64,000 nucleotides of DNA from Acidimicrobiaceae bacterium (GTDB lineage: Bacteria; Actinomycetota; Acidimicrobiia; Acidimicrobiales; RAAP-2): NCBI GenBank assembly GCA_003155135.1, contig PMFN01000022.1, positions 50,957 through 114,956 on the forward strand, given 5' to 3'. How positions within the stretch are numbered: position 1 is the first letter of the stretch; every line of letters starts with the position of its first letter. Shown piece after piece: positions 44,432-52,369 of the stretch. The notes under the pieces are model-generated. The model had not been told where the DNA came from. It did not search any database and worked only from the letters and a program-made list of their open reading frames with translations. The position numbers and the translations under genes are program-made.

Positions 44432-45468
44432 TGCGGTACCGGCCCGGGCGGGACGGGCCCCTGCGGCGGCGGCGGGGGTGCGGCGTAGCCCGGGGGCGGG
44501 CCGAGCGGCCTCTGCGGCACCGGGGTCGGCGGTGGCACCTGGCCACCGCCGGGAGCGCCGGCGACCGGGCCGGTCAAGGAGAGGAACATGGACTCGAGGT
44601 CGGTGCCCTCGTGGGCCAGCTCGTAGAGGACGATCTGGTTGGCGGCGAGCACCGGCCCGAGCGCTTCGGGGGTGGCGCCGTCAGCCATGACCGTGTCGGT
44701 GGCGCTCTGGCGGGCAGGGAAGCCCGCCGCGGCGAGCACGCCGAGGAGGCGTGGCACTTCGGGCGTGCGGATGCGCATGGAGGAGTGCGCCTGGGCGCTC
44801 AGTGTGGCCAGTGGGCCCTGGGCGCGCAGTTGGCCACCGGAGACGATGACCACGTCGTCGACCGTCTGGGCCATCTCGGCCAGGAGGTGCGAGGACACCA
44901 AAATGGTCCGGCCCTGGGCGGCGAGGTGGCGGAGGAACTCGCGCAGCCAGGCGATGCCCTGGGGGTCGAGGCCGTTGGACGGCTCGTCCAGGATGAGCAC
45001 GTCCGGATCGCCGAGAAGGGCGCCGGCGAGCTCCAGTCGCTGGCGCATGCCGAGCGAGAAGCCCCCCACCCGGCGCTGCGCCGAGTCGGCGAGACCGACC
45101 AGCCCGAGCACCTCGTCGATGCGCGACTCGGCGATCCCGCTCGCCAGCGTCATCATCTTCAGGTGCTGGCGGGCCCGGCGGGCCGGGTGGAAGCTGGTCG
45201 CCTCGAGGACGGCGCCGACATGGCGCACCGGGTCGGCCAGCTCGGCGTAGCGGCGACCGAAGATCGTGGCTGTCCCCGCCGTCGGCGTGACCAGGCCGAG
45301 CAGCATGCGCAAGGTGGTGGTCTTGCCCGCCCCGTTCGGCCCGAGGAACCCGGTGACGCGCCCGGGAACGACGCTGAAGTCGAGGCCCCGTACCGCCTCG
45401 ATGCTGCCGAAGCGCTTCGAGAGGCCTCGGACTTCGATGACAGCTCCTGTACTGGTGGGGCTGCTCAC
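44428..45468 (-). CDS. ABC transporter ATP-binding protein with Pro-rich tail
   Basis: A 346-residue ATPase. Walker A is GPNGAGKTT (residues 43-51), the signature is GFSLGMRQRLELAGALL, Walker B is DVLILDEPSNGLDPQG and the switch His is in VSSHLLAEM. It drives the permease encoded downstream (ATGA overlap). The last ~40 residues are unusually rich in Pro and Gly (VPPPTPVPQRPLGPPPGY and more). Such a tail is not part of the ABC fold and may serve protein contacts. The GTG start has a TAGGGT hexamer 6 bp upstream and no Shine-Dalgarno sequence. Confidence 0.92.
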   Translation of the reverse strand: MSSPTSTGAVIEVRGLSKRFGSIEAVRGLDFSVVPGRVTGFLGPNGAGKTTTLRMLLGLVTPTAGTATIFGRRYAELADPVRHVGAVLEATSFHPARRARQHLKMMTLASGIAESRIDEVLGLVGLADSAQRRVGGFSLGMRQRLELAGALLGDPDVLILDEPSNGLDPQGIAWLREFLRHLAAQGRTILVSSHLLAEMAQTVDDVVIVSGGQLRAQGPLATLSAQAHSSMRIRTPEVPRLLGVLAAAGFPARQSATDTVMADGATPEALGPVLAANQIVLYELAHEGTDLESMFLSLTGPVAGAPGGGQVPPPTPVPQRPLGPPPGYAAPPPPPQGPVPPGPVPQ

Positions 45469-45474
45469 CGAAAG

Positions 45475-45480
45475 ACCCTA
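45475..45480 (-). promoter_or_regulatory. Candidate -10 element, leaderless start of ABC operon
   Basis: TAGGGT on the minus strand, 6 bp before the GTG at 45468. Confidence 0.4.
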
Positions 45481-45583
45481 ACCTTGCGCCGCACCGCCAG
45501 CGCGTCAACCCGGTGGACGACGCGTGGTGCCCGGGGCACGGGCGTGGACGTGGGGGTCGCGCATGACGCCGGGCCGGCGGCGC

Positions 45584-46168
45584 TCAGTCTTCGGGGAGGA
45601 GCAGGCGCACGGCGACGGCCAGCTCGTCGTGGACACGCCCGACCGTCGACCACCCGTTGATCCAACCCACCATGGCCGAGTACCAGACGTGGCCGATCAT
45701 GCGGGAGCGCTCGCCGGCGTCGGGCGGGGCCGGCTCGCCGATGGCGCGCAGCACGATGGCCTCCATCAGTTTGGTGATCTGCTGCTGGCACACGACGGCG
45801 GCAGGGTCCGGCGACGAGAGCGAGGTGAACACCGCGGCGCCGAGCTTGGGCTGGCGGCTCATGGCCCGCAGCGCGCGGTCGAGGGCGTCGAGGACCCGGG
45901 CGGCCTGGGTGTCGCCCTTCGCCGGCTGCTCGGCCAGGCGGGCGTCGAGCTGCTCGATCCAGAACACCAAGGTGGCCGCCAGCAGATGGTCCTTCGAGGT
46001 GAAGTAGCGGTAGACGGTGCCCATGGCGACGTCGGCCTTGGCCGCCACGTCGCGCATCTGGACCGCCTCGTAGCCGCCCTCGGTCGCCAGCTCGATGGCC
46101 GCGTCGATCACCCGCTGGCGCCGGGCCTGCTGGGCTCGCGTGAGGGGTCGCTCGACGACCTGCTGCAT
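45584..46168 (-). CDS. TetR-family regulator (KstR-like)
   Basis: A 194-residue TetR regulator. The helix-turn-helix is MRDVAAKADVAMGTVYRYFTSKDHLL. The C-terminal part (LGAAVFTSLSSPDPAAVVCQQQITKLME and HVWYSAMVGWINGWSTVGRV) resembles the KstR group of lipid- and sterol-responsive repressors as I remember it. It lies 9 bp after the FUSC-type gene on the same strand. A TAGGCT overlapping the FUSC stop codon lies 6 bp before the ATG, so it may also have its own leaderless promoter. Ligand unknown. Confidence 0.88.
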   Translation of the reverse strand: MQQVVERPLTRAQQARRQRVIDAAIELATEGGYEAVQMRDVAAKADVAMGTVYRYFTSKDHLLAATLVFWIEQLDARLAEQPAKGDTQAARVLDALDRALRAMSRQPKLGAAVFTSLSSPDPAAVVCQQQITKLMEAIVLRAIGEPAPPDAGERSRMIGHVWYSAMVGWINGWSTVGRVHDELAVAVRLLLPED

Positions 46169-46174
46169 CGGAAC

Positions 46175-46180
46175 AGCCTA
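46175..46180 (-). promoter_or_regulatory. Candidate -10 element overlapping the FUSC gene stop
   Basis: TAGGCT on the minus strand ends 6 bp before the ATG of the TetR gene at 46168. Its first three bases are the TAG stop of the FUSC gene, so one sequence may serve as both stop and promoter. Confidence 0.35.
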
Positions 46181-48526
46181 CTTCGAGACGCCCTGGCCGC
46201 CCCGGGTCGCCGACGGCCGGTCCCTTCGCCAGGACAGGCGCCGCTGCGCGCCCGAGCGGGTGGCGATACCGGCCAGCTCGACCTGGAGGACCTCCAGGCG
46301 AATCAGGTTCTGCTCGGCCCACAGCAGCCGGAGCATGAACTGCACCGGTGCGACACCCCCGAGCTGGCGGGCCGCGCCGACGCCCTCGACGAGCCCGGCG
46401 TCGAGGTGGCGATGGTCGGGCTCGGGGACCGGCGGCACGTCACGGTGGCCCGCCGCCGCCTCGGCGAAGTCGTCGAACCAGCGGCGCAGCAGGTCGAAGG
46501 CCACCCGCAGCTGGGCGTCGGCCGCCATGATGGGAGCGGGAAGCTCGCCGGTCTGGGCCCAGCGCACCGGCGTCATGCCGGCGAGGGAATCGCCCGCCAG
46601 CGTCACGCGCAGCACCCCGGTGACGAGGTCGGTGGCCACGTCGAGGGGGATGCGCTTCTCACCGCGCTCGGCGAGGAACTGTCGGAACGCCTCGTCCATA
46701 CGTTGGTAGGCGTCCGACGCGTGGCTCCGGGACAGCGCGACCGCGCTGGGGTCCGGCGTGCGCAGCTGCACAGCGATGCCCACCACGTAGTCCGCCGCGG
46801 TGCGGTAGGCCTCACCGAGGCTCCGCGCCAGCTGGTTCGAGGCCCCCCTCGGCCAGAACAGCAGGCCGACCACGACGCTGACGGCGCAGCCGATGGCGAT
46901 GTCCTCGACGCGCACGAGGCCCACCTGCCACCCGGTCGGTTGGATGAGGTTGAACAAGATGACGACGGTCATGGTGAAGGCGGCCTGGCCGGCGCCGAAG
47001 CTGGCGACGACCGGCAGGTAGCCGGCCAGGAACACGGCCACGGGGAGCACGGCCCACAACAGGTCGCTGTTCTTGCCGATGCCGAGCAGGATCACCGAGC
47101 CCGCAATGAACCCGGCGACCGTGCCGCCCACCGCCACCAGGGCCGTCGTCCCGGTGGCCGTGGCGTTCGTGCGCAGCACCGACAACGTCCCGAGCACCAC
47201 CCAGAAGGCGTGGCCGACCCCGGTGAACTTGGTCACGAGCACCGCCAGCCCGAGGGCAAGGGCGCCGCGCAGGCTGTTGCGCAGCCAGACGGAGTCGAGG
47301 GTGAGATGGGCCCGCACGAGCCGCCCGGCGTTGCGCAGCTCGATGCGCGCCTGGTCGGCGCGCGCCCCGACGCCGCCGGGGAACTGTGCGTCGCTGGTCG
47401 CCGGGCTCGCCTCGAGGGCGGTACGCGCCACCATCTCGGTGGCGCCGACGAGCGAGCGGACGTGGTGCGTCGAGTCGATGAGGCCGAGCACGGGCATGGT
47501 GGATTCTTCGAGGTCCTCGGTGCTCGGCAACTCGACACCGGCCGTCAGCCGGCCGAGTATCGCTTCGGCCATCGCCGCGCGTGCCCGGTTCAACCGGTCG
47601 AGGGAGGCGAGCAGCTCGGCGGGCGCCTCGCCCGCCTGGGCCGTGTCCTCGGCGATGAGCCGCCCGCTCAGGTCCAAGACGTCGGCCACCACGCCATAGG
47701 CGCTGCGCACCTCGTCGTAGGCGAGGGCCGCGCCCGCAACGCCACCGGTGGGGAGGAGGTTGGCGCTCACCCATTCGAGGCGCCCCACCAGCTTGGCCAA
47801 CGTGAGGTCCCCGAGGGCTGCGCCCGTCGGCCGGTACGGGGTCGACTCGTAGCGCCGCCGCAGCTCTACGACGGAGCGGCGGGTCGCCTCGGCGGTCTCC
47901 TCGTCCACCTCGCCGGCCGCCGCGGCCCGGGCGGTGGCGGCCAGCGTGCGGGCGGAGGCGGCCAGCGCCACGCGGAAGTCGCTGCGCCAGGGGAGCGGCC
48001 AGATCACGAGGACCGCGGGGATGCAGACCGCCGCGGCGATGCACCAGCCGAGCATCCGCGGCCCGATGTCGCCTGCACCCCCGTCGATGGCGACGGGCAG
48101 GACGAACAGGAGCAGCGCCGCGACCGCCCCCGAGGCCGCAGGGGCGGAGAGCACCCCGGCGAAGAGCACCACGAAGGCGGCCACCGCCATGGACAGGAAG
48201 GCCAGGGCATCGTTCCTCGAGCAGAGCGTGCCGATGGGGATGAAGACGAGCCCGACTGCGAACAGCGTGAGGTACGAGCGGATCCGCCGGCGCGGCGGGC
48301 CGGAGAACTCGACCATGAACATGAGGGCGAAGGAGCCGAAGGTGGCGAAGATCACCGTCTGGGGGTTGCCGAGCACCTGGAGGGCGAAGGCGAAGACCGA
48401 AGGGACGACGAGCGCACCGCGCAGCGAGCGCTTGAGCGCCCGGCGGCGGTCGGGGCGCCCCAGCCAGGCACGCAACTCGCCCAGGGTGCTGGTGGTGGTG
48501 CTCGCCTGCTCGACGTCGACGGCCAT
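46178..48526 (-). CDS. FUSC/YccS-type membrane protein, putative aromatic-acid or lipid exporter
   Basis: A 782-residue membrane protein with two repeated halves, each a cluster of hydrophobic helices (LGNPQTVIFATFGSFALMFMVEF and FTGVGHAFWVVLGTLSVLRTNA). The halves are separated by a soluble helical region (~residues 200-390), and ~150 residues of helical tail follow. This is the FUSC/YccS/ArAE family, thought to move aromatic or hydrophobic compounds. The start at 48526 has GGGGGA 4-7 bp upstream, which is better than the in-frame codon at 48556. Genes for TetR regulators lie on both sides, one co-directional and one divergent, which suggests regulation by ligand. Confidence 0.83.
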   Translation of the reverse strand: MAVDVEQASTTTSTLGELRAWLGRPDRRRALKRSLRGALVVPSVFAFALQVLGNPQTVIFATFGSFALMFMVEFSGPPRRRIRSYLTLFAVGLVFIPIGTLCSRNDALAFLSMAVAAFVVLFAGVLSAPAASGAVAALLLFVLPVAIDGGAGDIGPRMLGWCIAAAVCIPAVLVIWPLPWRSDFRVALAASARTLAATARAAAAGEVDEETAEATRRSVVELRRRYESTPYRPTGAALGDLTLAKLVGRLEWVSANLLPTGGVAGAALAYDEVRSAYGVVADVLDLSGRLIAEDTAQAGEAPAELLASLDRLNRARAAMAEAILGRLTAGVELPSTEDLEESTMPVLGLIDSTHHVRSLVGATEMVARTALEASPATSDAQFPGGVGARADQARIELRNAGRLVRAHLTLDSVWLRNSLRGALALGLAVLVTKFTGVGHAFWVVLGTLSVLRTNATATGTTALVAVGGTVAGFIAGSVILLGIGKNSDLLWAVLPVAVFLAGYLPVVASFGAGQAAFTMTVVILFNLIQPTGWQVGLVRVEDIAIGCAVSVVVGLLFWPRGASNQLARSLGEAYRTAADYVVGIAVQLRTPDPSAVALSRSHASDAYQRMDEAFRQFLAERGEKRIPLDVATDLVTGVLRVTLAGDSLAGMTPVRWAQTGELPAPIMAADAQLRVAFDLLRRWFDDFAEAAAGHRDVPPVPEPDHRHLDAGLVEGVGAARQLGGVAPVQFMLRLLWAEQNLIRLEVLQVELAGIATRSGAQRRLSWRRDRPSATRGGQGVSK

Positions 48527-48577
48527 GAGTCCCCCAGGGGGCGAGTCGGCGCGCACGACCCGCTGTCGGCCAAACTA

Positions 48578-48589
48578 CTTTCACGAAAG
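48578..48589. promoter_or_regulatory. Inverted repeat, candidate TetR operator
   Basis: CTTTC-AC-GAAAG is a perfect 5-bp inverted repeat in the 72-bp divergent space between the FUSC gene and the TetR gene at 48599. It overlaps the Shine-Dalgarno sequence of the TetR gene, so binding there would block that gene and could also affect the divergent promoter. Confidence 0.45.
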
Positions 48590-48598
48590 GGGCGCGTC

Positions 48599-49420
48599 GT
48601 GAGTGAGACAGCACTGGGCAGCGCTGAGGCGCACGAGGACGGCGAGCCCTACGACGTCGAGACGACCGACGGTCGCGTCCCGGGCCAGCGCGGCAGGGCG
48701 ACGCGCAGCCGCCTCCTCGAGGCGACCATCGAGGTCGTCTCGCAGACGCCGTGGCGCTCGGTGCGCGTCATCGACATCGCCAAGGTGGCGGGCACGTCGC
48801 CGGCCACCTTCTACCAGTACTTCGAGAACGTGGAGGCGGCTATCCGGGTGCTCGCCGAGGAGATGGTCGCCGCCGCCGACGACCTCGCCGGCCTGGTGCA
48901 CGGGGACTGGTCCGACGACGAGAGCTGGGAGACGGCCCTCACCCTGAGCGAGGGCTTCATCGAGTTCTGGGAGGCCAACCGGGCGGTGTTCCGGGTGGTC
49001 GACCTCGCCACCGAGGAGGGCGTGGCGGAACTGAAAGGTGTGCGCGTGCGTGCCCTCAACGCCGTGACCGTGGCCCTCGCCCAGGAGATCGCGCAGCTCG
49101 GACCGCGCGGCTCGCGGCCGTCGCCGGCGAGCGCGTCGCCCGCCGGGGTCGACCCGATGGCGGTCGCCAGCACCCTGATCGCCATGTTCATCAATGTGGC
49201 CGCTTACCGCTACGGCTTCGAGTTCTGGGGCATCCGCACCCGCGACCTGATCGACAGCGAGGCCCGCTTCTTGCACTGGGCGGTGACCGGGCGCCCGGGT
49301 CCCCCCGGCTTAGTCGGCCGCGAGGCCGCCGGGGCCCGGCCGGTGCAGCGCCCGCGCACCGGCCCCACCCCGGGCGGGGCCGTCGTCGCGCACCGCTCCT
49401 CGCGTCGGCACCCCGGCTGA
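48599..49420 (+). CDS. TetR-family regulator, divergent from FUSC gene
   Basis: A 273-residue TetR protein. About 30 acidic residues precede the DNA-binding domain (RGRATRSRLLEATIEVVSQ, then VIDIAKVAGTSPATFYQYFENVEAAI). The core resembles regulators of actinobacterial lipid or envelope genes. The C-terminal ~45 residues are Pro-, Arg- and Gly-rich. The GTG start has AAAGGGG 7-8 bp upstream. The frame is open far upstream, opposite the FUSC gene, but that stretch is not coding. It likely represses the FUSC gene and itself through the palindrome at 48578. The ligand is unknown. Confidence 0.87.
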   Translation: MSETALGSAEAHEDGEPYDVETTDGRVPGQRGRATRSRLLEATIEVVSQTPWRSVRVIDIAKVAGTSPATFYQYFENVEAAIRVLAEEMVAAADDLAGLVHGDWSDDESWETALTLSEGFIEFWEANRAVFRVVDLATEEGVAELKGVRVRALNAVTVALAQEIAQLGPRGSRPSPASASPAGVDPMAVASTLIAMFINVAAYRYGFEFWGIRTRDLIDSEARFLHWAVTGRPGPPGLVGREAAGARPVQRPRTGPTPGGAVVAHRSSRRHPG

Positions 49421-49461
49421 GCCCGCTGGGTGCCGGACGAGCACGCCGGAAGCACGCGGCG

Positions 49462-49467
49462 TACGCT
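49462..49467 (+). promoter_or_regulatory. Candidate -10 element, leaderless start of SCO6745-like gene
   Basis: TACGCT ends 6 bp before the ATG at 49474. Confidence 0.4.
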
Positions 49468-49473
49468 CGGCAA

Positions 49474-50226
49474 ATGACTGCTGAAGAGCTGATCGCCAGA
49501 GCGTGTCCGACCATCGGCGAGATGGGTTGGGCCTTCTACTTCACGCCCGAGACCGCCGCGCGTGGTGAGAAGTTGGGGCTCGACGTGTTCGAGTTCTACT
49601 TCCTCGGCCGCGGGGGTGTGCTGGGCGACGTCGAGTGGCAGGTCGTCGCCAGCGCGTTCGGCTACTTCAAGCCCTCGGTCGTCGAGTTCATGTGGAACCA
49701 GGGCAAGACCCACCTCGACCCGCGCGAGGCTGCGCGCGAGTTCCTGGGCGCCTGCCACGACTTCGGCCGCCAGCACTTCTCCGCCGTCGACGCGCTGGAC
49801 GGGTTCTGCGACGCCGCCGAGCTGGTGGTCGCCGCTGCCGACGCCACCGCGTGCCCGCTCTTCGCCGGACTGGCTGCCGAGCCCCTGGCCGAGGACCTCC
49901 CCGCCCGCGCCATGCAGCTCATCACCACCTTGCGCGAGTTCCGTGGCGGCGTGCACCTGATCTCGGTCATCGCCGCCGGCCTCAGGCCCCTCTCGGCCCA
50001 CTACCTCCGGCGTCCCGAGATGATGGCCGTGTTCGGCTGGGCCGAGGAGGACACGCCGAGCGTCACCGACGAGGACCGCGCCAAGCTCGCCATCGCCGAC
50101 GAGGTCACCGACTCGCTGGTGCTGCCCGCCTACGGCGTGCTCGACCGCGCCGGGCGCGACGCCCTCGCTGCAGGGCTCGACCGTATGGACGCCGTCCTGG
50201 CCCTGGCGGCAACCCCCGGGGCGTAG
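49474..50226 (+). CDS. SCO6745-type hypothetical protein
   Basis: A 250-residue, mainly helical cytoplasmic protein. The N-terminal YFTPETAARGEKLGLDVFEFYFLGRGGVLG and the following VVASAFGYFKPSVVEFMWNQ match the SCO6745 family of actinobacterial proteins, whose biochemical role is not known. Conserved features include the acidic-aromatic pairs and an inner RGGVHLISVIAAGL stretch. It has no membrane segment. TACGCT 6 bp before the ATG suggests a leaderless mRNA. It stands between the TetR gene and the convergent PLP decarboxylase. Confidence 0.7.
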   Translation: MTAEELIARACPTIGEMGWAFYFTPETAARGEKLGLDVFEFYFLGRGGVLGDVEWQVVASAFGYFKPSVVEFMWNQGKTHLDPREAAREFLGACHDFGRQHFSAVDALDGFCDAAELVVAAADATACPLFAGLAAEPLAEDLPARAMQLITTLREFRGGVHLISVIAAGLRPLSAHYLRRPEMMAVFGWAEEDTPSVTDEDRAKLAIADEVTDSLVLPAYGVLDRAGRDALAAGLDRMDAVLALAATPGA

Positions 50227-50230
50227 CGCC

Positions 50231-51523
50231 TCAGTCGCCGGTGGCGTAGGAGGTCGAGCGGTCGGCCGCCCGACGCGATCCCACCGACTGCACCGCGAGG
50301 GCGAGGTCGGCCACCAGCTCGTCGACGGATCCCGCGTTGCCCGCCTGGACGGTGGCGTGGAGGCTGTCGGGGCCGTTCTGGCGGTCGAGATACCAGCCGT
50401 TCGTTGCGAGCACGTTCGCCACCTCGAAGATGTCGAGGCGCTCGGGATCGACCGCCCCGAAGGCCAGCACCGTCATGGACGGGTCGCCGCGCACGGCGAG
50501 GCCGTCGATCGCCTCGATGCCCCGGCGCAATGCCAGCGCGGCGTCGTGGGTGCGCACGGCCAGGTCGGTGAAGCCCTCGAGGCCGAGGTGCATCAGCGAT
50601 GCCCAGGCTGCGGCGATGGGACCGGCCGGCCGGGTGCCGGCCATGGCGGTCGAGGCGTAGAACCCGCCGAGCCAGTCGGTGGTGGCGAAGACCTGGTGCC
50701 GGGCGAGCTCCGGTGTGCGGTAGAGGACGGCCGAAACCCCTTTGGTGGCGTAGCCGTACTTGTGCAGGTCCGCCGACATCGAGGTCACGCCCTCGACCCG
50801 GAAGTCGAACAGGCGCTCGAAGCGCCCGGCGCGCGCCAAGAAGGGGAGCATGAAGCCGCCCATGCAGGCATCCACGTGGAAGAGCAGGTCGTGGCGAAGG
50901 GCGACGGCCGCGAGGTCCTCGATCGGGTCGACGACCCCTTGGGGGTAGCTCGGCGCCGAGCCCACCAGCAAAATGGTCGACTCGTCGACCGCCGCCTCCA
51001 TGGCGGCCGGGTCAGCCAGGTAGCCGCCGTCGACCGGTACGCGGACGAGGTCCACGTCGAAGTAGTCGGCGGCCTTGGTCAAGGCTGCGTGGCCGCTGGT
51101 CGCACAGATCACCGTGGGCCGGGCGATCCCGCGCTCGTGGCGGGCGACGTCCCGCCCGGTCTTGACCGCCTGGAGCAGGCTCTCGGTGCCACCCGAGGTG
51201 AGGAAACCGTCGATCTGGCCGCCCGATCGTGGATCGTCTGCGCCGAGCAGGCTGGCAGTACTGCGCACGAGGTCGTGGCTGAGCAGGCCGATGCTCGGGA
51301 ACGCCAGCACGTTCAGGCCGTTCTCGGCGGCGTACAGGCCGAGCGCGTCCACCAGGAGCTCGTGGTGCTCATCGCCGGCCGAGTACACGAGGCTGAAGAC
51401 CCGCCCACCCCGCCAGTCCTTGTCGTTCGCCTTGCGCTCGGCGAGCGTGGCGAGAATCGCGTCTTTGGTGATCCCTTTTTCAGGTATTGGGGTATGGGGG
51501 AAGCCGTTGGGCGTTGCAGGCAC
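50231..51523 (-). CDS. PLP-dependent decarboxylase/aldolase (sphingosine-1-phosphate lyase-like)
   Basis: A 430-residue type I PLP enzyme. The cofactor Lys255 lies in SADLHKYGYATKG. Other marks are LTSGGTESLLQAVKTGRD, the His stacking on PLP in TSGHAALTKAADYF and the Asp in HVDACMGGF. The order and the N-terminal GGRVFSLVYSAGDEHHEL match the sphingosine-1-phosphate lyase/aspartate- and glutamate-decarboxylase group, which removes carboxylate or cleaves C-C bonds. Substrate not fixed by sequence. In-frame starts are TTG 51550 and GTG 51523; I take the GTG because a TACGCT hexamer lies 7 bp upstream. Confidence 0.85.
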   Translation of the reverse strand: MPATPNGFPHTPIPEKGITKDAILATLAERKANDKDWRGGRVFSLVYSAGDEHHELLVDALGLYAAENGLNVLAFPSIGLLSHDLVRSTASLLGADDPRSGGQIDGFLTSGGTESLLQAVKTGRDVARHERGIARPTVICATSGHAALTKAADYFDVDLVRVPVDGGYLADPAAMEAAVDESTILLVGSAPSYPQGVVDPIEDLAAVALRHDLLFHVDACMGGFMLPFLARAGRFERLFDFRVEGVTSMSADLHKYGYATKGVSAVLYRTPELARHQVFATTDWLGGFYASTAMAGTRPAGPIAAAWASLMHLGLEGFTDLAVRTHDAALALRRGIEAIDGLAVRGDPSMTVLAFGAVDPERLDIFEVANVLATNGWYLDRQNGPDSLHATVQAGNAGSVDELVADLALAVQSVGSRRAADRSTSYATGD

Positions 51524-51530
51524 AAGGTGC

Positions 51531-51536
51531 AGCGTA
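51531..51536 (-). promoter_or_regulatory. Candidate -10 element, leaderless start of decarboxylase gene
   Basis: TACGCT on the minus strand, 7 bp before the GTG at 51523. It places the start inside the longer open frame beginning at 51550. Confidence 0.35.
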
Positions 51537-51692
51537 GAGCGATGGAACAACCGGGGGTTGTCCCGGGAGTGGGGAAGGAACGGTCGGAGCTCGATGCACG
51601 GATCCTCAGCGGACTCTCGGGTTCAACGCCCGTTGCGCCACGTCAGCGGCACTAGATTGGGTGGTGGATCCAGAGAGGGGTCGCAGTACGTA

Positions 51693-52346
51693 GTGCCGCA
51701 ACCGGAATATCCGACGAGAGCAGATCTGGTCGATGACCTCCTGACGGGGGCCATCCTCCGGGGAGAGCTGGCACCGGGAGAGCGCCTCACAACTGCCGAG
51801 CTCGCTGATCGTTTCGCTGTGAGCGCAACGCCGCTCCGTGAAGCCATCCAGCGGCTCGCCGGACGCGGGCTGGTCGATCTGGAGCCGCAGAAAGGGGCAC
51901 GAGTCGCCCCCGCGTCGGTGGTCGACGCCCAAGAAGTCTTCGAGGCACGCCTGCTCATCGAACCCCACGCCCTCGAGCAGTCCATCCGCCATACCGACGA
52001 CATCCACCGCGGGGTGATCGACCGGTCCTTCGAGTGGCTGAGCGAGGTCGTCGAGTCCGAGGGGGCGGCGCTGCCGAGCATCGCCGAGGCCTTCCACCGG
52101 TTCCACATGGCCCTGCTCCTGCGCTGCCCGTCCACCTGGCTGCGCCACACCAACGAGACGTTGGCGGTCCATGCCTACCGCTATATCTCCTACCTCGGGC
52201 CACTGGCCGAGACCAACCACGACCTGCTCGCCGGCGAGCGCGAGGTCTTGAAAGCCGCCCATGACGGCCAGGGTGCCGAGGCGGCGGCGGCATTGCGCCG
52301 TGAGCTGCGCCGCTCGATGCGCGCCCTCATCGCCGCGCTCGGCTGA
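51693..52346 (+). CDS. GntR-family regulator (FadR/FCD subgroup)
   Basis: A 217-residue regulator with an N-terminal winged helix (LLTGAILRGELAPGERLTTAELADRF and VSATPLREAIQRLAGRGLV) and a C-terminal FCD-type helical ligand domain (FEARLLIEPHALEQSIR, FHRFHMALLLRCPS). The FCD domain usually binds a small organic acid, often a pathway substrate or product. It heads the catabolic cluster, so it is the first candidate to bind the shared motif at 54705, 60696 and 61713. GAGAGGGG lies ~12 bp before the GTG. The frame is open upstream, but opposite the decarboxylase. Confidence 0.87.
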   Translation: MPQPEYPTRADLVDDLLTGAILRGELAPGERLTTAELADRFAVSATPLREAIQRLAGRGLVDLEPQKGARVAPASVVDAQEVFEARLLIEPHALEQSIRHTDDIHRGVIDRSFEWLSEVVESEGAALPSIAEAFHRFHMALLLRCPSTWLRHTNETLAVHAYRYISYLGPLAETNHDLLAGEREVLKAAHDGQGAEAAAALRRELRRSMRALIAALG

Positions 52347-52369
52347 GCCCCGCCGCGAAGCGCCCGGTC

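Noticed and set aside
45524-48598. Very long open frame on the plus strand opposite the FUSC and TetR genes
   Set aside because: It mirrors the real minus-strand genes, is rich in Arg, Gly, His and Asp as GC-rich shadows are, and has no domain. Only its last part, from 48599, is a real TetR gene.
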